DNA of 64,000 nucleotides from Gnetum montanum (taxonomy: Eukaryota > Streptophyta > Gnetopsida > Gnetales > Gnetaceae). The notes below the pieces were generated by a model, which was not told where the DNA came from, searched no databases, and saw nothing but the letters and a program-made list of their open reading frames with translations. Below, one piece after another: positions 1-13,200 of the stretch (position 1 is its first letter; every line of letters begins with the position of its first letter). The DNA lies in contig MNCI01016585.1 in the NCBI GenBank assembly GCA_015680685.1, positions 71,849-135,848 of the forward strand. The letters run 5' to 3'. The translations under genes were made by a program, and so were the position numbers.

Positions 1-189
1 TTTTGGCATGAAAAAGCAAGCAATGTTGTGTATTTTTTTTCTTGGAAGAACAGATAAAAATTTATAAAATTAAAGGTTATGAATTCATATCCATTCATTG
101 AGTCTTTCTAATGGATGTTGTCTTATTTAATTTGGATTCATACAATGAAGTTATGGCTATTTTCCCAATATTGTGTAGTTAGGTTGTTT

Positions 190-515
190 GTGCCATTTTT
201 GTAATCTCATGTGACTTTGCAAATTTTTTTTAAGGAAAAGACAAAGGTTTTAGAAATTTTCTATTTATGGCTAAGTAGCCTTTGGCTTTAGCTTTCCAAT
301 GGAGGTGGAATCACTCCACTTGAACTTAAAATTTTTTTTTTACTAAGCATGTGTAATAAGGATGGTTGTGCCATTTTTTGATTATTGTCTACATTAACAA
401 ATTTTTCCTACATAAACGACAAATATTTTGAATTTTTTCTAAGATAAATGTGTAGGTCTTGATTTAAGATTTCAAATAGGGGTGGGATCACTCCATTTAG
501 AGCTCCAACGAATAT
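190..515. repeat. Degenerate tandem duplication, period about 178 bp
   Basis: Two neighbouring copies share a GTGCCATTTTT block, a middle of similar order, and a closing GGTGGAATCACTCCA-like block near 303 and 480. Identity is low and no coding content was seen. It may belong to a decayed LTR or intron of the neighbouring pseudogene. Confidence 0.5.
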
Positions 516-614
516 TTGACAAATATTTTTACCAACCCTATGATAAAAGGGGTGAATGTTGACGGTTGCAGCTTTGACTAAATCTTTTCATTTTTTATGG
601 ATATATGGCTAAAA

Positions 615-706
615 TTTTTCAGTTTTAATGATCATGGCTATAAGGTTCATAGTTTTAGNGTTTTCAGTTTTAATGATCATGGCTATAAGGTTCATAGTTT
701 TAGGAT
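615..706. repeat. 45-bp tandem duplication containing an N
   Basis: The segment starting TTTTCAGTTTTAATGATC at 616 is repeated at 661 with near-perfect identity. A single N at 659 lies at the junction. Because the N falls exactly where the copies meet, the second copy may be an assembly join and not real duplication. Confidence 0.7.
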
Positions 707-924
707 TCTTTTCAGGTGGAATCACTAAAATCTGGACAAAACAATTTTTGGTGAATATATTTTTTTGGCTATGGAATTTAGAAATGGAAGTGGTTGATAT
801 GTATAACTTATGTTTTTATCATGTCAACATGTAAAACTAATGCTTAATTTTGTTTTTTAAGAAGAGTAAAAGCTTTTTCTATTTTTAGCAATCTTTTAGT
901 ATGGCTACATGGTTTTTTCTAAGT

Positions 925-1120
925 TCCTAATGCTTTTTTCTAAATTTATGCATGGTTTAGATGCTTTTTCCAAATTTATGCATGCTTTGCATAATTTGGA
1001 TGTTTTTTCCAAACTTATGCTTGCTTTTTTCTCAATTTATGCATAATTTAGATGTTATTTTCTAAATTTATGCATAACTTGCATATTTGTTTCCAAATTT
1101 ATGCATAATTTGGACTAAGG
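925..1120. repeat. Short AT-rich repeats around TTTATGCAT
   Basis: The core AAATTTATGCAT with flanking TTTAGATG and TTTTTCC recurs about five times at 40-55 bp spacing. It is non-coding and degenerate. Confidence 0.6.
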
Positions 1121-1167
1121 ATTAATTTTGGGCTATGAAATTTTTGTTATAAAGGCTATAAGATATG

Positions 1168-1427
1168 GTAATAATGTATTTATGGAATTTCTTAAGCTAA
1201 TTTAGAAAAAAACATCTCAGAGCTTTTTACAGAGGCTAATTTCACCTCCAACTAGACATTTTGTCTAAATTTGCTAAGTGTTTCCATAATGTAAGACTAC
1301 AGCATGTTGTAATAATGTTTTCTTGTGGAATTTCTTAGAATAATTTAGAAAAACACCTTAGAGCTTTTTATAGAGGCTAATTTCACCTATGACTAGATGT
1401 TTTGTCCAAATTTACTAAGTAATTCTA
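1168..1427. repeat. 141-bp tandem duplication
   Basis: Copy 1 starts GTAATAATG at 1168 and copy 2 at 1309. Both contain GAGCTTTTTA, AGAGGCTAATTTCACC and TTTTGTC blocks in the same order. The copies have diverged by substitutions and small indels. No gene is evident. Confidence 0.75.
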
Positions 1428-1462
1428 ATAGATCACAATGTTTTTTACTTTGCTTCATGTAG

Positions 1463-4400
1463 GGTCTTTTTGAGGCTTGTCCTTATCATAGTGATGGTAG
1501 TTTGTATCTTGTGCTACATTGGTCATCCTAAGACCAATGCCCTACCAAATGACATGCCTGTAAAGAATCTTTCATTGTGGTTCTGGCTTAGGACAAGGGA
1601 GTTCCTTGCCTAGCTCCTTAGGAACTTTAGTATGATGCTATGATTATACTTGTGTTGTGGAGACCCTCTGCCTAGGGCATCTAGCCTAATTGTCAAATAC
1701 ATTAATGACAAGCTACTTCCTAAGACTATATGGGGACTAGTAGATGCCATAAGCCCACATTACCTTACAAAGATCTAGACAATGCCAAAGTATAATCAAT
1801 ATAATACTTACAATACTTTCAATATGGTGCATAGAGCCCACACATTATTCTAGAATCTATCTAGCACTATGTATCATCTGCAAGGTTAAACATGGTTATT
1901 GTAATGCTTTTATGCTTTTGGATTGACTACCTTCCTTAATTTCATCGATTTTACAACTTCTTGTAGGTACAAGATCAATGATCAGGGTTTGATCGTCAAT
2001 GATCAAATCCTAGTGGTGGCTGAAACTACTTTGGACAAATTCACCAAGAGTCCTCAAATCAAAACTACTATGTATCAAGAGTTAAGAGGGGACTTTGATA
2101 AAGACACCACCAAGTTTAACCACATATACAAGAAGTGTATGGATGATGGGACTATGCACAACTAGTGGATAGATGTCGATAGCATATATAAGATGCTTGT
2201 AGCTGGGACATCCACTCAAACTACACTACAGAAGAAACAGAAAGGTAAATGTAAAGGTTATAGCTTCTAGTTTTCTTATGGATATAACTCTAAGTGTTCT
2301 ATTTCTTTTATTGGTCGTTGAAATTTCTCATGTTGATGCTAAACTTTGGTTATTGCTTTGCAGGACCTTCCACCTTGGCTAATGTCACTAAACCACTTTC
2401 AGGTTCACGTCATGAGGATACCCTCATCCTAAATTTTGGTGAGGTGACATCAGCACATGAGTGGCTAAAGGGATAGGTGCCTAGGTATGTTCAAGAAAAC
2501 ATCTATCACATTTTTTTCTCGATGTATTTATGGCACCCCTCACTTCCATTCCTACTTCAGAGATGTTACATGTCATTGACTCCTTCGATGAGAAGGTTGG
2601 TCATTTTAGCACCATCATTCAAGGTGTGAAGGTGAATATGGAGATACATGTTGGCCTCTTTCATGACTTGTTTGGTGTTCCTACTGATGGGGCAAAGGTT
2701 CCTACTAGGATAGTAAGGGAATCAAGCCATTATGAAAAAGTTCTAGAGTGGCTTGGTGCCAACATGGGCCAATCTGGAATTTTCATGAATAACTTCACCA
2801 ATCCTGATGCAAAGGAATCATATCCTTTGTTACATATACTACATTTCCCAAATTACTATCACAAAAGAAGGTAATTGTCCTAACACAGATGTTGACCTTT
2901 AAGAAGATCCTAATGAAGGACATCAAATTTGATTACGTGGTTTCTTGGGTACTGGGCTTTAGAAGGAGATCCTAAGACTCTGTGCTAACACCTATAAGAT
3001 AATCCATATGCACTTTGCATTTTGTGTAGTTTATTTGAAGAGGTTTGCAAACTTCCTGATGGTGTATAGGAATGGACAACATTCTAGGCCTTGGATAAGG
3101 CAGATTTATCCAATAGTATAGGCCCAGAACCCACTAGAGGGGATGGATGATATGTTATCCATCGCCACTAAGATTCTCAATGTTAGGAAGTATGAGTCTC
3201 ATTATAGTACTAATGATGATGATCCTCTCATGTTTTCCACTAGTGTCCAGGTTGCCAAACGATGGTGTATGGAGGCTGAAGGGGTAGCTAGAGAGAAACT
3301 TAAGAGGCCTATGAAGGAGGCACCCCCATCATTAAACCAACCTACCCTGAAGAAGCTTAAGCTTAATCTTAGACCATCATAGTAGGCATTTGTAGCTATG
3401 CTTTATTTAAATTTGGTTATTTCATGTTTTAAAGTTTATGGATACTTTATGGTTTCATGTGTTAATCAGTTTTCTATGTGCTATGGTTGTAGATAAACAT
3501 GAGGCTATGGCAGCCTAAGCTACTATAGAGGTAGAATAAAGGTGTGGAAAAGAGGCACTCCTAAAGCAACCTATGGTTAAAGGGTTTACCAACATAGGTA
3601 TAGATGATCTAGATGCCTTATTTGATGAGTTGGTACTAGGTACCTTTTCCACATCATCCCAAAGGAGTAAGAAGAGGAGGAGCCAGGTATGCCTATGTTT
3701 TAATAATTTTGTTATATTTCATTATTTGTCTTTGGTTGTCATCCTAACCATTCAATAATTATTATGCTTACAATAGTTCCAGAAGCACCAACACAAGCTC
3801 CCATCCATACGTTTAATGTGAAACCATGGGTAGAGACTCCAAATAAAGTGGAGTTCATGCATGGAATGAGTAAGGACATCATTGATTAGTTGCATCAGGT
3901 TGCACCGGAGATAGGTAAGGATTATATTTTATGTTCTTTAGTAGTAGGATTTAGTTACATTATGGGTATCTTAGGCTATGCATTATGTTTTATGATTGTA
4001 TTTTATGCTTGTGTAGTGCCTTCTATGGAGTGGGACCCTAGTAGAGACATGGAGATAGAATCCTTGCCTATGCTTCCCTATGATATATCTAGTGTACCTA
4101 TGAAGTTGTATGAGACTACTAATAATTTAGCAATGTCAAGTGCAAAAATTACATGGGAGCTAGAGAGGTCCAATGAATCCCTATGAGAGGAAGTTGTGGC
4201 CTTAAGGGAAAAGACTTAACAATAGGAGGATATGATTAGAGATCTCAAATATCATAAGGTCTTTACTGAAGCCCAAGTGGCTAACTCAAGGGAATTACAA
4301 ACTAAAGAGATCACATGGGCCCACTATTGGAATGTCATTCAAGACAAAGTAGTGATCCTATGAGTGATGGCAGAACACTGTATACAAATGGAGCTCATCT

Positions 4401-4837
4401 ACTAGAAGGTTCAGGATTGGAATGATAACTACACTTGGGTCCTAGAGTAGGGAAAGACAAAAAATTCCCATAAGCAAAAATACAAGACAAATCATGGGGC
4501 CTACCTAAAGTGCCTCAAGGAGGAGTTGGTTGAACATCACAAGAGAGAGCTATTCATCTAGAGGATCTAGGTGGAAAGTGCTTATCAACTTTTTGAAAGT
4601 ACTCTCAAGGTGGAACAATCCCCTAATCTTCAGATTACCACTATTGCAAGTGAGACCTTTATAGCTCCTGCTACCCAAGAGCCTCCTACTTGGACTCCTA
4701 TAGACAAGACCAACATTCTCTTTGGCATTGATCTTCTAGATGTTGACTGGGTCAACATGATGGAGAAAATCCTCCATAGTTTGGAGGAAGGCCTTCCCCA
4801 ACCATCCTTGGAAGTAATAGAGCCAAACTCTCCATAG
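1463..4837 (+). pseudogene. Broken multi-exon gene of unknown function with C-terminal coiled-coil character
   Basis: I do not recognise the product. Several exon-like blocks are separated by plausible plant introns. One runs from a donor after 2244 (AAAG, GTAAAT) to TTTGCAG at 2363; another from a donor after 3914 (ATAG, GTAAGG) to TGTAG at 4016. Both joins keep the reading frame (phase 1), which supports real ancestral splicing. Other likely exon edges are 1463, 1884, 1967, 3686 and 3777; the join at 3686/3777 is out of phase by one base. Coding blocks lie at 1967-2244, 2364-2476, 2530-2874, 3143-3382, 3573-3686, 3777-3914 and 4017-4837. The last is rich in Glu, Lys and Leu between 4130 and 4600, as in coiled coils. 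Many in-frame stops show it is dead. It could be a decayed host gene or an accessory ORF of a retroelement. Confidence 0.5.
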
Positions 4838-5239
4838 GAAGCTACATGTTGTTACATTTTAGGCCTCAAGAGACATTAGCTACCCTAATGGTGAGGGTGG
4901 AAATGATCCACCACTTCCTCCTCCAAATTCCACTAAGTATCCTCCTTCAGTTTACCTTATTGGCTATTTGTTTTTGTTTTCATGTTGATGGCTATGATTA
5001 GCCAAGACTATTTCATAGATGTTGTTATTCTTTGACTTTCTTGACACATAGTGTGGCCATGGCTTTTGTATGGATATGGACATTTTAACTTTAAATTAAA
5101 ATTTAGTTTTTATTTTTGGCTATATGTATCTATAGTAGTAATAAATGTTGTAAACATTGAAAATGACCATGTTGATGTTTTTGTTATGAAATTAAATGGC
5201 TAAATGAAAAATATAAGTATAACAATAAATAAGATGCTT

Positions 5240-5600
5240 ACTAGTTTTAGGCCATCATGAGCATAGGTTATATTGCATGATTGTGCCTATGTTGCTAGTT
5301 TACGTCCATGGTGGGCCATAATGCTAGTTGAGCTCTTAGTGGAATAGGTTGTGTGATTATCTTTTCCAATTTAAGGCCATGGTAGGCCATAATGCCAATT
5401 TAACATCTTAGTGGATGGTAATGCTAATTTAACGTCTTAGTGGACGGTAATGCTAAGTTAATATCTTAGCAGATGGGGATGCTAGTTCAAGGTCATAATG
5501 GATTGTAATACTAGTTTAATATCTTAGTAAACATGAATGCCAATTTAAGGTCATAGCATATTGTAATGCCATTTTAATGTCTTAGCAGACATGGTATGAA
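5240..5600. repeat. Degenerate minisatellite, units about 35-40 bp
   Basis: Units alternate blocks like GGTAATGCTAATTTAA with CGTCTTAGTGGA or GGTCATGGTGGGCC. About eight degenerate units are visible. No ORF is associated. It lies between the broken gene on the left and the minus-strand gypsy E on the right. Confidence 0.65.
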
Positions 5601-5999
5601 AGGGACATATATTTATAAGACTCTTTAAATGTTTATAACATAAGTAAAAATAAAGAAAGCTTGTAGAAAATAGGAAAAACTGTAAATGAACTTAGGCTAT
5701 ATGCATAAAGAGTAAAACAAAAAATGCATAAAAATATATAATAAACTACAAAAGAAAAGTAAGGCTATATGGCTATTTGTGCATCTAGTCATACAATCAC
5801 GGGAAGCTTAAGGTAAACTTTAATTACACAAATTCTTTCTAATCTTTGCAACAGTAGGAAGTAAGTAAGGGCTACTCTACACAAGCTTATGTTTTCCATC
5901 CCCTTCACTTATGATGTTAAAAGGGAGTTCATCCCAAATGTACCATGTTTCTTATCACTGTCATCATTGGCTTTCTTGGATTTTTGCTCTTCATGGCTG

Positions 6000-6480
6000 G
6001 GAGCTTTTCCTTGAAGCTCCACTTCAGATCCTTGTTCTATGTCTATGTTGTTGAAAACTAGGAGAACCATGTTATCACCATTAATGATGATTTCACCTCC
6101 CTCATAAGGAATATTAATTTCTTAATGGATGGGAGAGGACACAACTTATAATTGAGCCAACCAAGATCTTCCTGGGATCAAGTTGAATCCTGGTGTCTCC
6201 TCCACCACCAAGAAATTGATGGTTGTGGGGAATCTCTCTCTAGCTACAAAATCCAAGGAGATAAATCCCTTGATAGCAACTCTTGATCCATTGAAGGACT
6301 TAAGAGATGTGATGGTTGTAGGTTGTATTTACTATGTTAAGCTCAAGCGTTCAACTATGGTGCATGGAATGACATTTGTTGTGGCTCCATCATCAACATG
6401 CACCCGATGTATTTTAAATTACCCCATGCATATGGTTATGAATAAAGGGGTTGTAGTTACTTCACCATTTTTGTGATCAA
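6000..6480 (-). pseudogene. Gypsy E protease (retropepsin) remnant
   Basis: On the minus strand a translation with the active-site context VHVDDGAT lies at about 6400-6380 (the DDG codons are 6386-6394), followed by NVIP and ERL. This matches the D-T/S-G plus hydrophobic pattern of gypsy aspartic proteases with the usual Ser/Thr shifted. About 70 residues on comes FLVVEETPGFNLIPGRSWL near 6210-6155, equivalent to the conserved GR-WL block that ends plant gypsy proteases. In-frame stops follow immediately. In life it would cleave the Gag-Pol polyprotein inside the particle; this copy cannot. Confidence 0.7.
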
Positions 6481-7299
6481 ATTTAATTTTCCTATGATGA
6501 AACACAAGGTGCATTGACTTCACCTCCTTTGATGAGGAAGGAATCATCATTGCATGGATGGATTCCTCATTAGTTGGGGTATTCTCACTAATGGGGATGG
6601 AAGTCAACATTTTGACTAGCACCTCACGATGTATGGTAGAAGTCATGATTAGGTCATATAAGCTTAAATTTATGTTTTTTTGCTTGAGGGATTACCTAAA
6701 TTAATCCATTTCATTGAGCAAGTTTTTATCATTGACTATGGACTTGTTGCCCCAATTGTGCTTTACTTCCTCCATGCATCTTAAAATGCAAACTTTAGCT
6801 TTAGGTTGTGGCTATTGTGGCTTTTCCTTGTTGTTTTACTTATAGGCTTTTTGGTCCTCTTATGGCTTGTTGGATGAAGGAGTTGGAGCATAGGAGGTCA
6901 TGGGTATAGTTGAAATGGGAGTGTTCTTTAGCAAACCCACTTCCTTTCATGCCTCTATTTGCTTGTATCCCTTGTTGTTAGGCTTTCACTTATACTTCTT
7001 CCTTTGTTTAGCTAATGTTTTCTAGTTATCAACTGCTCCCTGTGAGGAAGAGGCAATAGCATTGGCCACCATAAGGCATCATTGTGATGTTGGTTGGGCT
7101 ACAATTATTTGGGTTGTATTGGGTTGGGGAACCTTAATGAAAAAAGATTTTTTGAGAGGCACTTGTGATGGTTCTCTTATGAAAAAAGTTGTTCTTGAGC
7201 TGTGGGTAGCTAAAGAAGCCCTTTCATCATAGAGGGATACTTGAATCATGAATGATTCTCTTGTAGGTCTCAAATCATCATCAATGTTGAATGCTAAAA

Positions 7300-8700
7300 T
7301 AACATAAGGAATATTATTAGCATTAAATGGATCTTTGTAGACCTACATCGACTAGTTTTGTGGCAAAACTAGGTTGGAAGTATCTAAGACTAGCTCCCCC
7401 CACCTCCCTATCTATCATCCTTTGCAGGTCATCCTTCAGTACAAAGCAAAAGTCTATGTCATGACCAGGTAGTTGATGATAATGGTAGAAATGGTCCAAC
7501 TTGAAGTATCTAGGCAACTAGAAATCATCTTTTGTTACTCAAGTAAGGTCCTTGGCTATTTCTCATAGCTACTCATGTTTCTTTTGAGTAGGTTTTTTCA
7601 TTTTTTTATGGTGCATGCACCCACTTTTAAATAGTTGATCTAACATCTTAGATGGTTTTAATGGCAACATAGTGTATTTGGACCTATCCTTTCTTTCAAA
7701 GTTAGGTTTGGTTGTTGTTGATGTAGAGGCCCTAGAGGTTGATGGTTTGTTATTATGGTCATTGGTAGGGGCCTTGGGTGGATTGACCTTTGGCCCTTGG
7801 TTCATGATCTTTGTTTCCTTGGTTATAGTTGTTATGGTCATGTTTTTTTGTTTTCCTTTTCCTTTGTCTCTTTTAGTGTGTTAATTTTTATATGCTATAT
7901 AGGCTAGATCATGACTAGTCTCTATAAAATCCTCTATATTTTTAGTTTGAGAGAATGCCTAGCTAAGGGATTATAGGCAAGGTAGTAGATTTTAGACTCA
8001 ATGAAGCCATTAACTCCTCCCTTAAATATTGCTAATAAGTGGCCTTTGGCTATAGGCTTTGGTATCTCATTCAATAGTCCATTCCATCATTGGATGAACT
8101 TCTGTATAGGTTATAAGTGTTCTTGCTTGACCTTCATGAGATGGTCAAGCATTTTTTGAGGCTTCAATTTATACTTGAAGCAGCTAGAAAACTAGGCTAC
8201 TAAGTCCTCTAAAGAGGATATGGACCTTGTAGGTGATGCATGGTACCAATCAAGTGTTTTTCTATTCAAAGACATAGGAAAAATCCTCATGATGGTATGA
8301 GGTCATGGCTGTCAGAGTAAACATTTAGATCAAAAGATAATAAGGTGAGCATTAGGGTCACCTTCTATGTTATATTATTCATATCAAACCTCTTGATGTA
8401 GCTATTCCTCACATGTCTAGTTGAAATGTACACAACTTTTCTAATGTTGATCATGCCATGAGTAGTCAATAGGGGCTCTTCATGGTTATAGGATTCATAC
8501 ACTGTATTGTAGTGATGTACCCTTTGTTACTTATATCACTCTCTCTCTTCACATATATATCTATCTCTTTGTGGTTCATGCTCATCATCTTCTTCATTAA
8601 GATGCCTTTGACTATTCTCATATCTATCATGAGCCTGATGTCTCTCCCTATCATCATTTTTGAACCCTTATTCCATTCTGTTAAAGTTCATTGATGATCA
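7300..8700 (-). pseudogene. Gypsy E gag remnant with degenerate zinc knuckle
   Basis: The minus strand around 8300-7950 encodes a retrotransposon-gag-like block (KPQKMLDHLMKVKQEH, then PIQKFIQ and WNGLLNEIPKPI), broken by stops. Further on, 7517-7323 reads YHYHQLPGHDIDFCFVLKDD. This is the H-H-GH-C-LK arrangement of the CCHC-type knuckle used by this branch of plant gypsy elements, with the first Cys replaced by Tyr. Gag would form the nucleocapsid. A basic, Thr/Asn-rich linker lies between the two blocks at about 7841-7569. Confidence 0.7.
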
Positions 8701-9230
8701 TGAGGAGGAAGATGAAGTAGTTGGAGAACATTGTTGACTGGTTCTCCTTCTATGACTTTGGAATCCATCTCTTTCTGATCCTATAGAAATTTTAGGCCAT
8801 AAGTCTTGCTTATGTTTAGAGTCCTCTGCCTCTCTTCTGGCTTAAATTCATTTCCCTTAAGGCTATTGGAACCATGGTTGGTGCTAAACACTCTAGAGGT
8901 AAAATGATGTTGCCTTGTAAGTCTCTCCACCTCAAATACCCTTCTTGATAAAAGATGAATGTAAAATTTGGATAATACGGATTGGTGTGAGTATATGAGA
9001 TTTGTGTTTATGTTGGCATACTTTAGTCTTCATCATCATGTGTTCTATCATTACCCTTTTGTAGCCCTTTGGTAGGTGATAAATTTTCTTTTAAGTATTA
9101 AAGCCATATTATATGTTTGATGTCTAGTTATGTATATGTTATTAAAATTGAATTATGGTATAAGAATAGACTTTTTTCTTCTTAATACAGCAAAATTTAT
9201 AATATTAATTACTTAGCATACATTGACACA

Positions 9231-9249
9231 TCCCTAGTAATAGTGCCAA
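9231..9249 (-). other. Primer-binding site of gypsy E (tRNA-Asp type)
   Basis: The plus strand reads TCCCTAGTAATAGTGCCAA directly beside the LTR start TGATGAG. Its complement fits the 3' end of plant tRNA-Asp, the primer used by Athila/Tat-type gypsy elements. All six mismatches to the expected site are transitions. Confidence 0.8.
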
Positions 9250-10233
9250 TGATGAGCCATGGAGTAATGTCAAGATCCTATCATACAAGTCACTAGTTTC
9301 AACACATAACCATATCATAATCCACACATGGACAATGTAATTATGCTAGTAATTGATGTTAAGTTCATGATTGTTGTCCACTCATCTTGAGTTAGTGAAG
9401 TCTCAATGTATGGTCTAACTCACAATGAGGCATATGAAAATTGATGTTGTAAGGCTTCAATAACTCCTACTTGTATTCATAATGAAAGTTGAGAATAGAA
9501 ATCTAAATCTAAGTAATGAATGTAATGTAAATATATTCTAGCCTATAGCGATGAACATCCATTCCTAGCATACCATACACATCTTGGGCTCATGTAACTG
9601 TTACTGGGATTACCAAGTGAGTTCACTACTAAGCGAATCAAGTGAAATAACTACTGGGTTATCAAATGATTACAGTTTAACACTAGTCATACTCATTCCA
9701 CATTGCTAATGAAAAATTAAAGTAAAGTACTTTGACATGTAATTTATTAACTAAGTGAACATGAAAATTAAGCTAAGTAAAATAGTAAAAATAAGTGGAT
9801 GTTATGATGATAAAAAGAATCTTGATCTTTATTTCCAGACATGAACTATATTCAAGTATACTTCACTCAAATAAAAATTATATATAACTACTCAATACCA
9901 CAGTATGGGCATTCACTCTACCGCTAACTATGGAATAAAATTACAAGAGTTTTGCTAAGGGTGGATTGAAAAAGTTGTTGATTGTACATCCAAGTATCTG
10001 TATTTATAGGGCTGCACACACCTCTAGACATCGTATCAATGATGATGTAACATGGGTTATGACATTGTTACTATGATATTGTAGTTGTGATATCGCATTA
10101 CTAAAAAATTTGACTTTATCACATACTATGGAAATGGGATGATATCTCAAAATTTTGAAATTGTTCCTTTTTTCCTTAGTGAGGACATCATAATCCTTAC
10201 AGTTAGCTTCATAACACCTCTAGGTCCACATCA
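9250..10233 (-). repeat. Gypsy E LTR (5' LTR in element orientation)
   Basis: It starts TGATGAG immediately next to the primer site. It contains GTTACTGGGATTACCAAGTG (complement of the GGTAATCCCAG blocks in C's LTR) and a minus-strand TATA-like CCTATAAATA at 10001-10010. A homologous LTR piece occurs at 57060-57470. The far end is placed at CACATCA, 10227-10233, with low certainty. Confidence 0.6.
10001..10010 (-). promoter_or_regulatory. TATA box in gypsy E LTR
   Basis: The minus strand reads CCTATAAATA at the position equivalent to the TATA box in C's 3' LTR (37442) and in the 57-kb LTR piece (57391-57400). The conserved context suggests it was the element's core promoter. Confidence 0.5.
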
Positions 10234-13200
10234 TTTTTCTTTTCACATTAGATTGAGTAAACATCTTTGCAAGCTTTGCCTTAACATTTGAAAGTCTAAG
10301 GCCTCTGTGATGGCCTATATTGTGTAGAAGATGATAATATTCTTGATATTCATAGTTGCATCTCCTTGGAAATTGTTCCAATATAGGTAAGTTTCGCTAA
10401 GCTACCAATCTTCACTAGTGAAAATGGTGTATAAAAGTGTGAAGTCTACAACTTTTTCAAGATCTCTTGTGGAGAAAACTCTAAGAAAGATCCAAATTTT
10501 AGCTCTTACAAGATCAAACTTTGAATCTTCTTAGTCCTTATCTTCTATAGGTAAGCTTTGATAAGAGTGACCTCTAAGCTTGACCAAGGTGTAAACATCT
10601 CATCTTGCCTGAATTGCCTAGTTTTTGAAGTTAAAATTTGTCAAAATAATTCCAGTTTCAATGCTTCTCTAAGAGGCTAAGTTACATGTGTGGCCTTAGG
10701 TTTCTACTATAGGTGCTATTCCTATCCTTATCCTCATCCTCCTCTTGGATGCTTTTCTCTTTTCTATGAGGATCCTCCCACTTGTGGATCTCATTTTGGT
10801 ATCATCTATAATCATATGAATGATCATTCATTAGTCCTTACTTGCTTAAGTATAAGCACTATTACCTTGAATCATCCTTTGATTAGCTTATTTTGCCAAA
10901 TTTTAGTGTAAATTCCCTTAAGTGGTTATAGGTTATTGCTTTAGAGATTCCAAGGTAGCTATTTCATTATTAATTTATTGATATTTTAATCATTTTAATT
11001 AGTACTACCTTAAGCATTCAAAACTTAGGGCTATTAATGTATTGAAAAACATAAATTTTTCTTTTCTTTAACATAGAACTCATAGGTTTTGAAGATAGTA
11101 AAATCAAGTTTATAAAAAGCTAGATCTTGCTAATGGAAGCTTTGGACTTTCAAAACAATAGAAAAATTCCTTATCATTTAATTAAAAATGATAAAATTTG
11201 GTAAAAACACCCCATACCTATTTATAGTATTTTTTGCCCATGGCGACGTTATGCATCAACAAGGATACACCAATGAAGGGTGCTATATTAACATGGTCAA
11301 TGCTAAGAATTTTATTTTTAACTTTTGTTGTAGTTTTGGAAATTTTAAAGAAATCAAGGGATTGAATGAGCACACTAGGAAGGATTTGGAAATGAGGAAA
11401 ATATAGTAAGGCTCAACTGGAAATTCATAAAATTGGTGAGACATAAATCATGCAAATAAAGATTATGGCATGAGAGGTTAATAATGAGATGAATAAAAAA
11501 TAATGATGCATTCAAGCTTTCAATTATCTTCGGATGATTCAAGCATGTGGAGGTCATGCATAAATTAGATTTTCAAAAGTTATATAAGTGGATCCTCCTC
11601 AAAGTAGTCTCTAGCCTTTTGTGCTCTTGCATAATCATACCATAGGTATTTTTGGACACATTGAATATTACATGTTAATCAAGCCTATATGTCAAATTCA
11701 TATAACTATTACCTTTAAAATCTTATACTATACTAAATAAAATCATTAGATATATCATCACGTGTAGCAATGAGATAAGCAATAGAATAAGAAGGAATTG
11801 CAAAAATAGAAATGTGAGATATATACCATGTTCACAATATATTATTATGTCAACTATGGTTAAAAGAATCATCATATTGATTTATCTAGGTTTTATACCA
11901 AATTCATATCTTTGCTAGTGATATCACATTACATTAACCCAAACTTACAATCATAAGTCCACCACAACCATGGAGAACATCATCGCTTAGTAAGAGAAAT
12001 TAAGGAAAAAAATATTTTAGTAAATTAAATACTTAACATTAAATTTGAGGACCCTTGATCATTAGTTAGAAGGATGTCTTCAATCATGGAAAACATGTCT
12101 TATCAATCACATGATAAAATTAGTCTAAGAGACCTTGAGATTCTAGGTAGTAGCCTATCTTTAAGTATGGGAAATATGTTTTTCTAGTGCACCTTAAGAA
12201 TATTATTATTTCTATAGATTAATTAATCAGTAATTATGCTTTCCTTAACAAAGCACTACCTTTAGACATGGATAACATATCTTTCTAGTAAAATAGGAAG
12301 GTAACACTTATTCAAGAACATGCTTCCATTAAAATTAAAATATGAGTAATGACATAATCACATGGAATAGCAAGATCCATAAAGAAAGCTAGGGGCTAGA
12401 ATATCCCCTTCATGTCATACTATGTTTCATCCCCTCTTAGTCCTTCTAATGAGACATATAGTATCATATTATATGTCTATTAGAATCCCTAGATTCGGGA
12501 AGTATTTCATGCAGCATATGCTTGTAGTCTAGCATATTTGATCAAGTTTCTTGATCTTTCAAGATGCACCGTATTCTCCTATGTCATAATTTGATATTAT
12601 ATGCATAATTCCAAGCTCTTTAGAATAATTCTAGCTTTATTCAAATGTTCTATGGTTCTTCTAGCATGCTTCCTCAAGTTCTATCTTTCACCCAAGATCC
12701 ATTATGAAAAGTGTGATTTGGGGAAGGGAGTGCATTAACTACCTTATGTTAGCACACTTGATACTTTTCTAGATTTAGGATAAAGTGCTAAAAGTATGAT
12801 TTATTTGGCCAGTGCTACATTGACAGACCTCTATTGATGCATAGGACTTGATGAACCTCCTCTATTACTTCACAAAAACTATAAACATTTAGGATGAGTG
12901 GACACATATATCATCTACAAAATTTTAATTTCATTTAAGCTTCTAGCATCTAGTTTATATGAATAGCTCTTCCTCCCTTTGGTAAGTTGATTCCTTTCCT
13001 TATTGTGTATGTATTTCAAGTTGTCTCTTTCATAAGTACACTTAGACTCTATCAGAGTAATACCATGCTTATGTAGCCTAGAATCATTTGGTTAATATGG
13101 AGTCTACTATCTACATAGTGAATAAAGCTCATGATATTTCCTTATTTCATAGTTGATGCCTTCAACATTAGAATAAAAAGTTATTTATTTAATTTCTATG

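Larger units (their letters stand above)
5900..10233 (-). mobile_element. Gypsy E: truncated Ty3/gypsy retrotransposon, tRNA-Asp primed
   Basis: Read on the minus strand, the order is LTR (10233 to 9250), primer-binding site (9249 to 9231), gag (about 8700 to 7300) and protease (about 6480 to 6000). Reverse transcriptase, RNase H, integrase and the other LTR are absent. The LTR begins TGATGAG, the same terminus as element C, and shares internal GGTAATCCCAG blocks with C's LTR, so the two are related families. The outer LTR limit near 10233 (CACATCA) is a guess. The left limit is where protease similarity fades. Confidence 0.75.
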
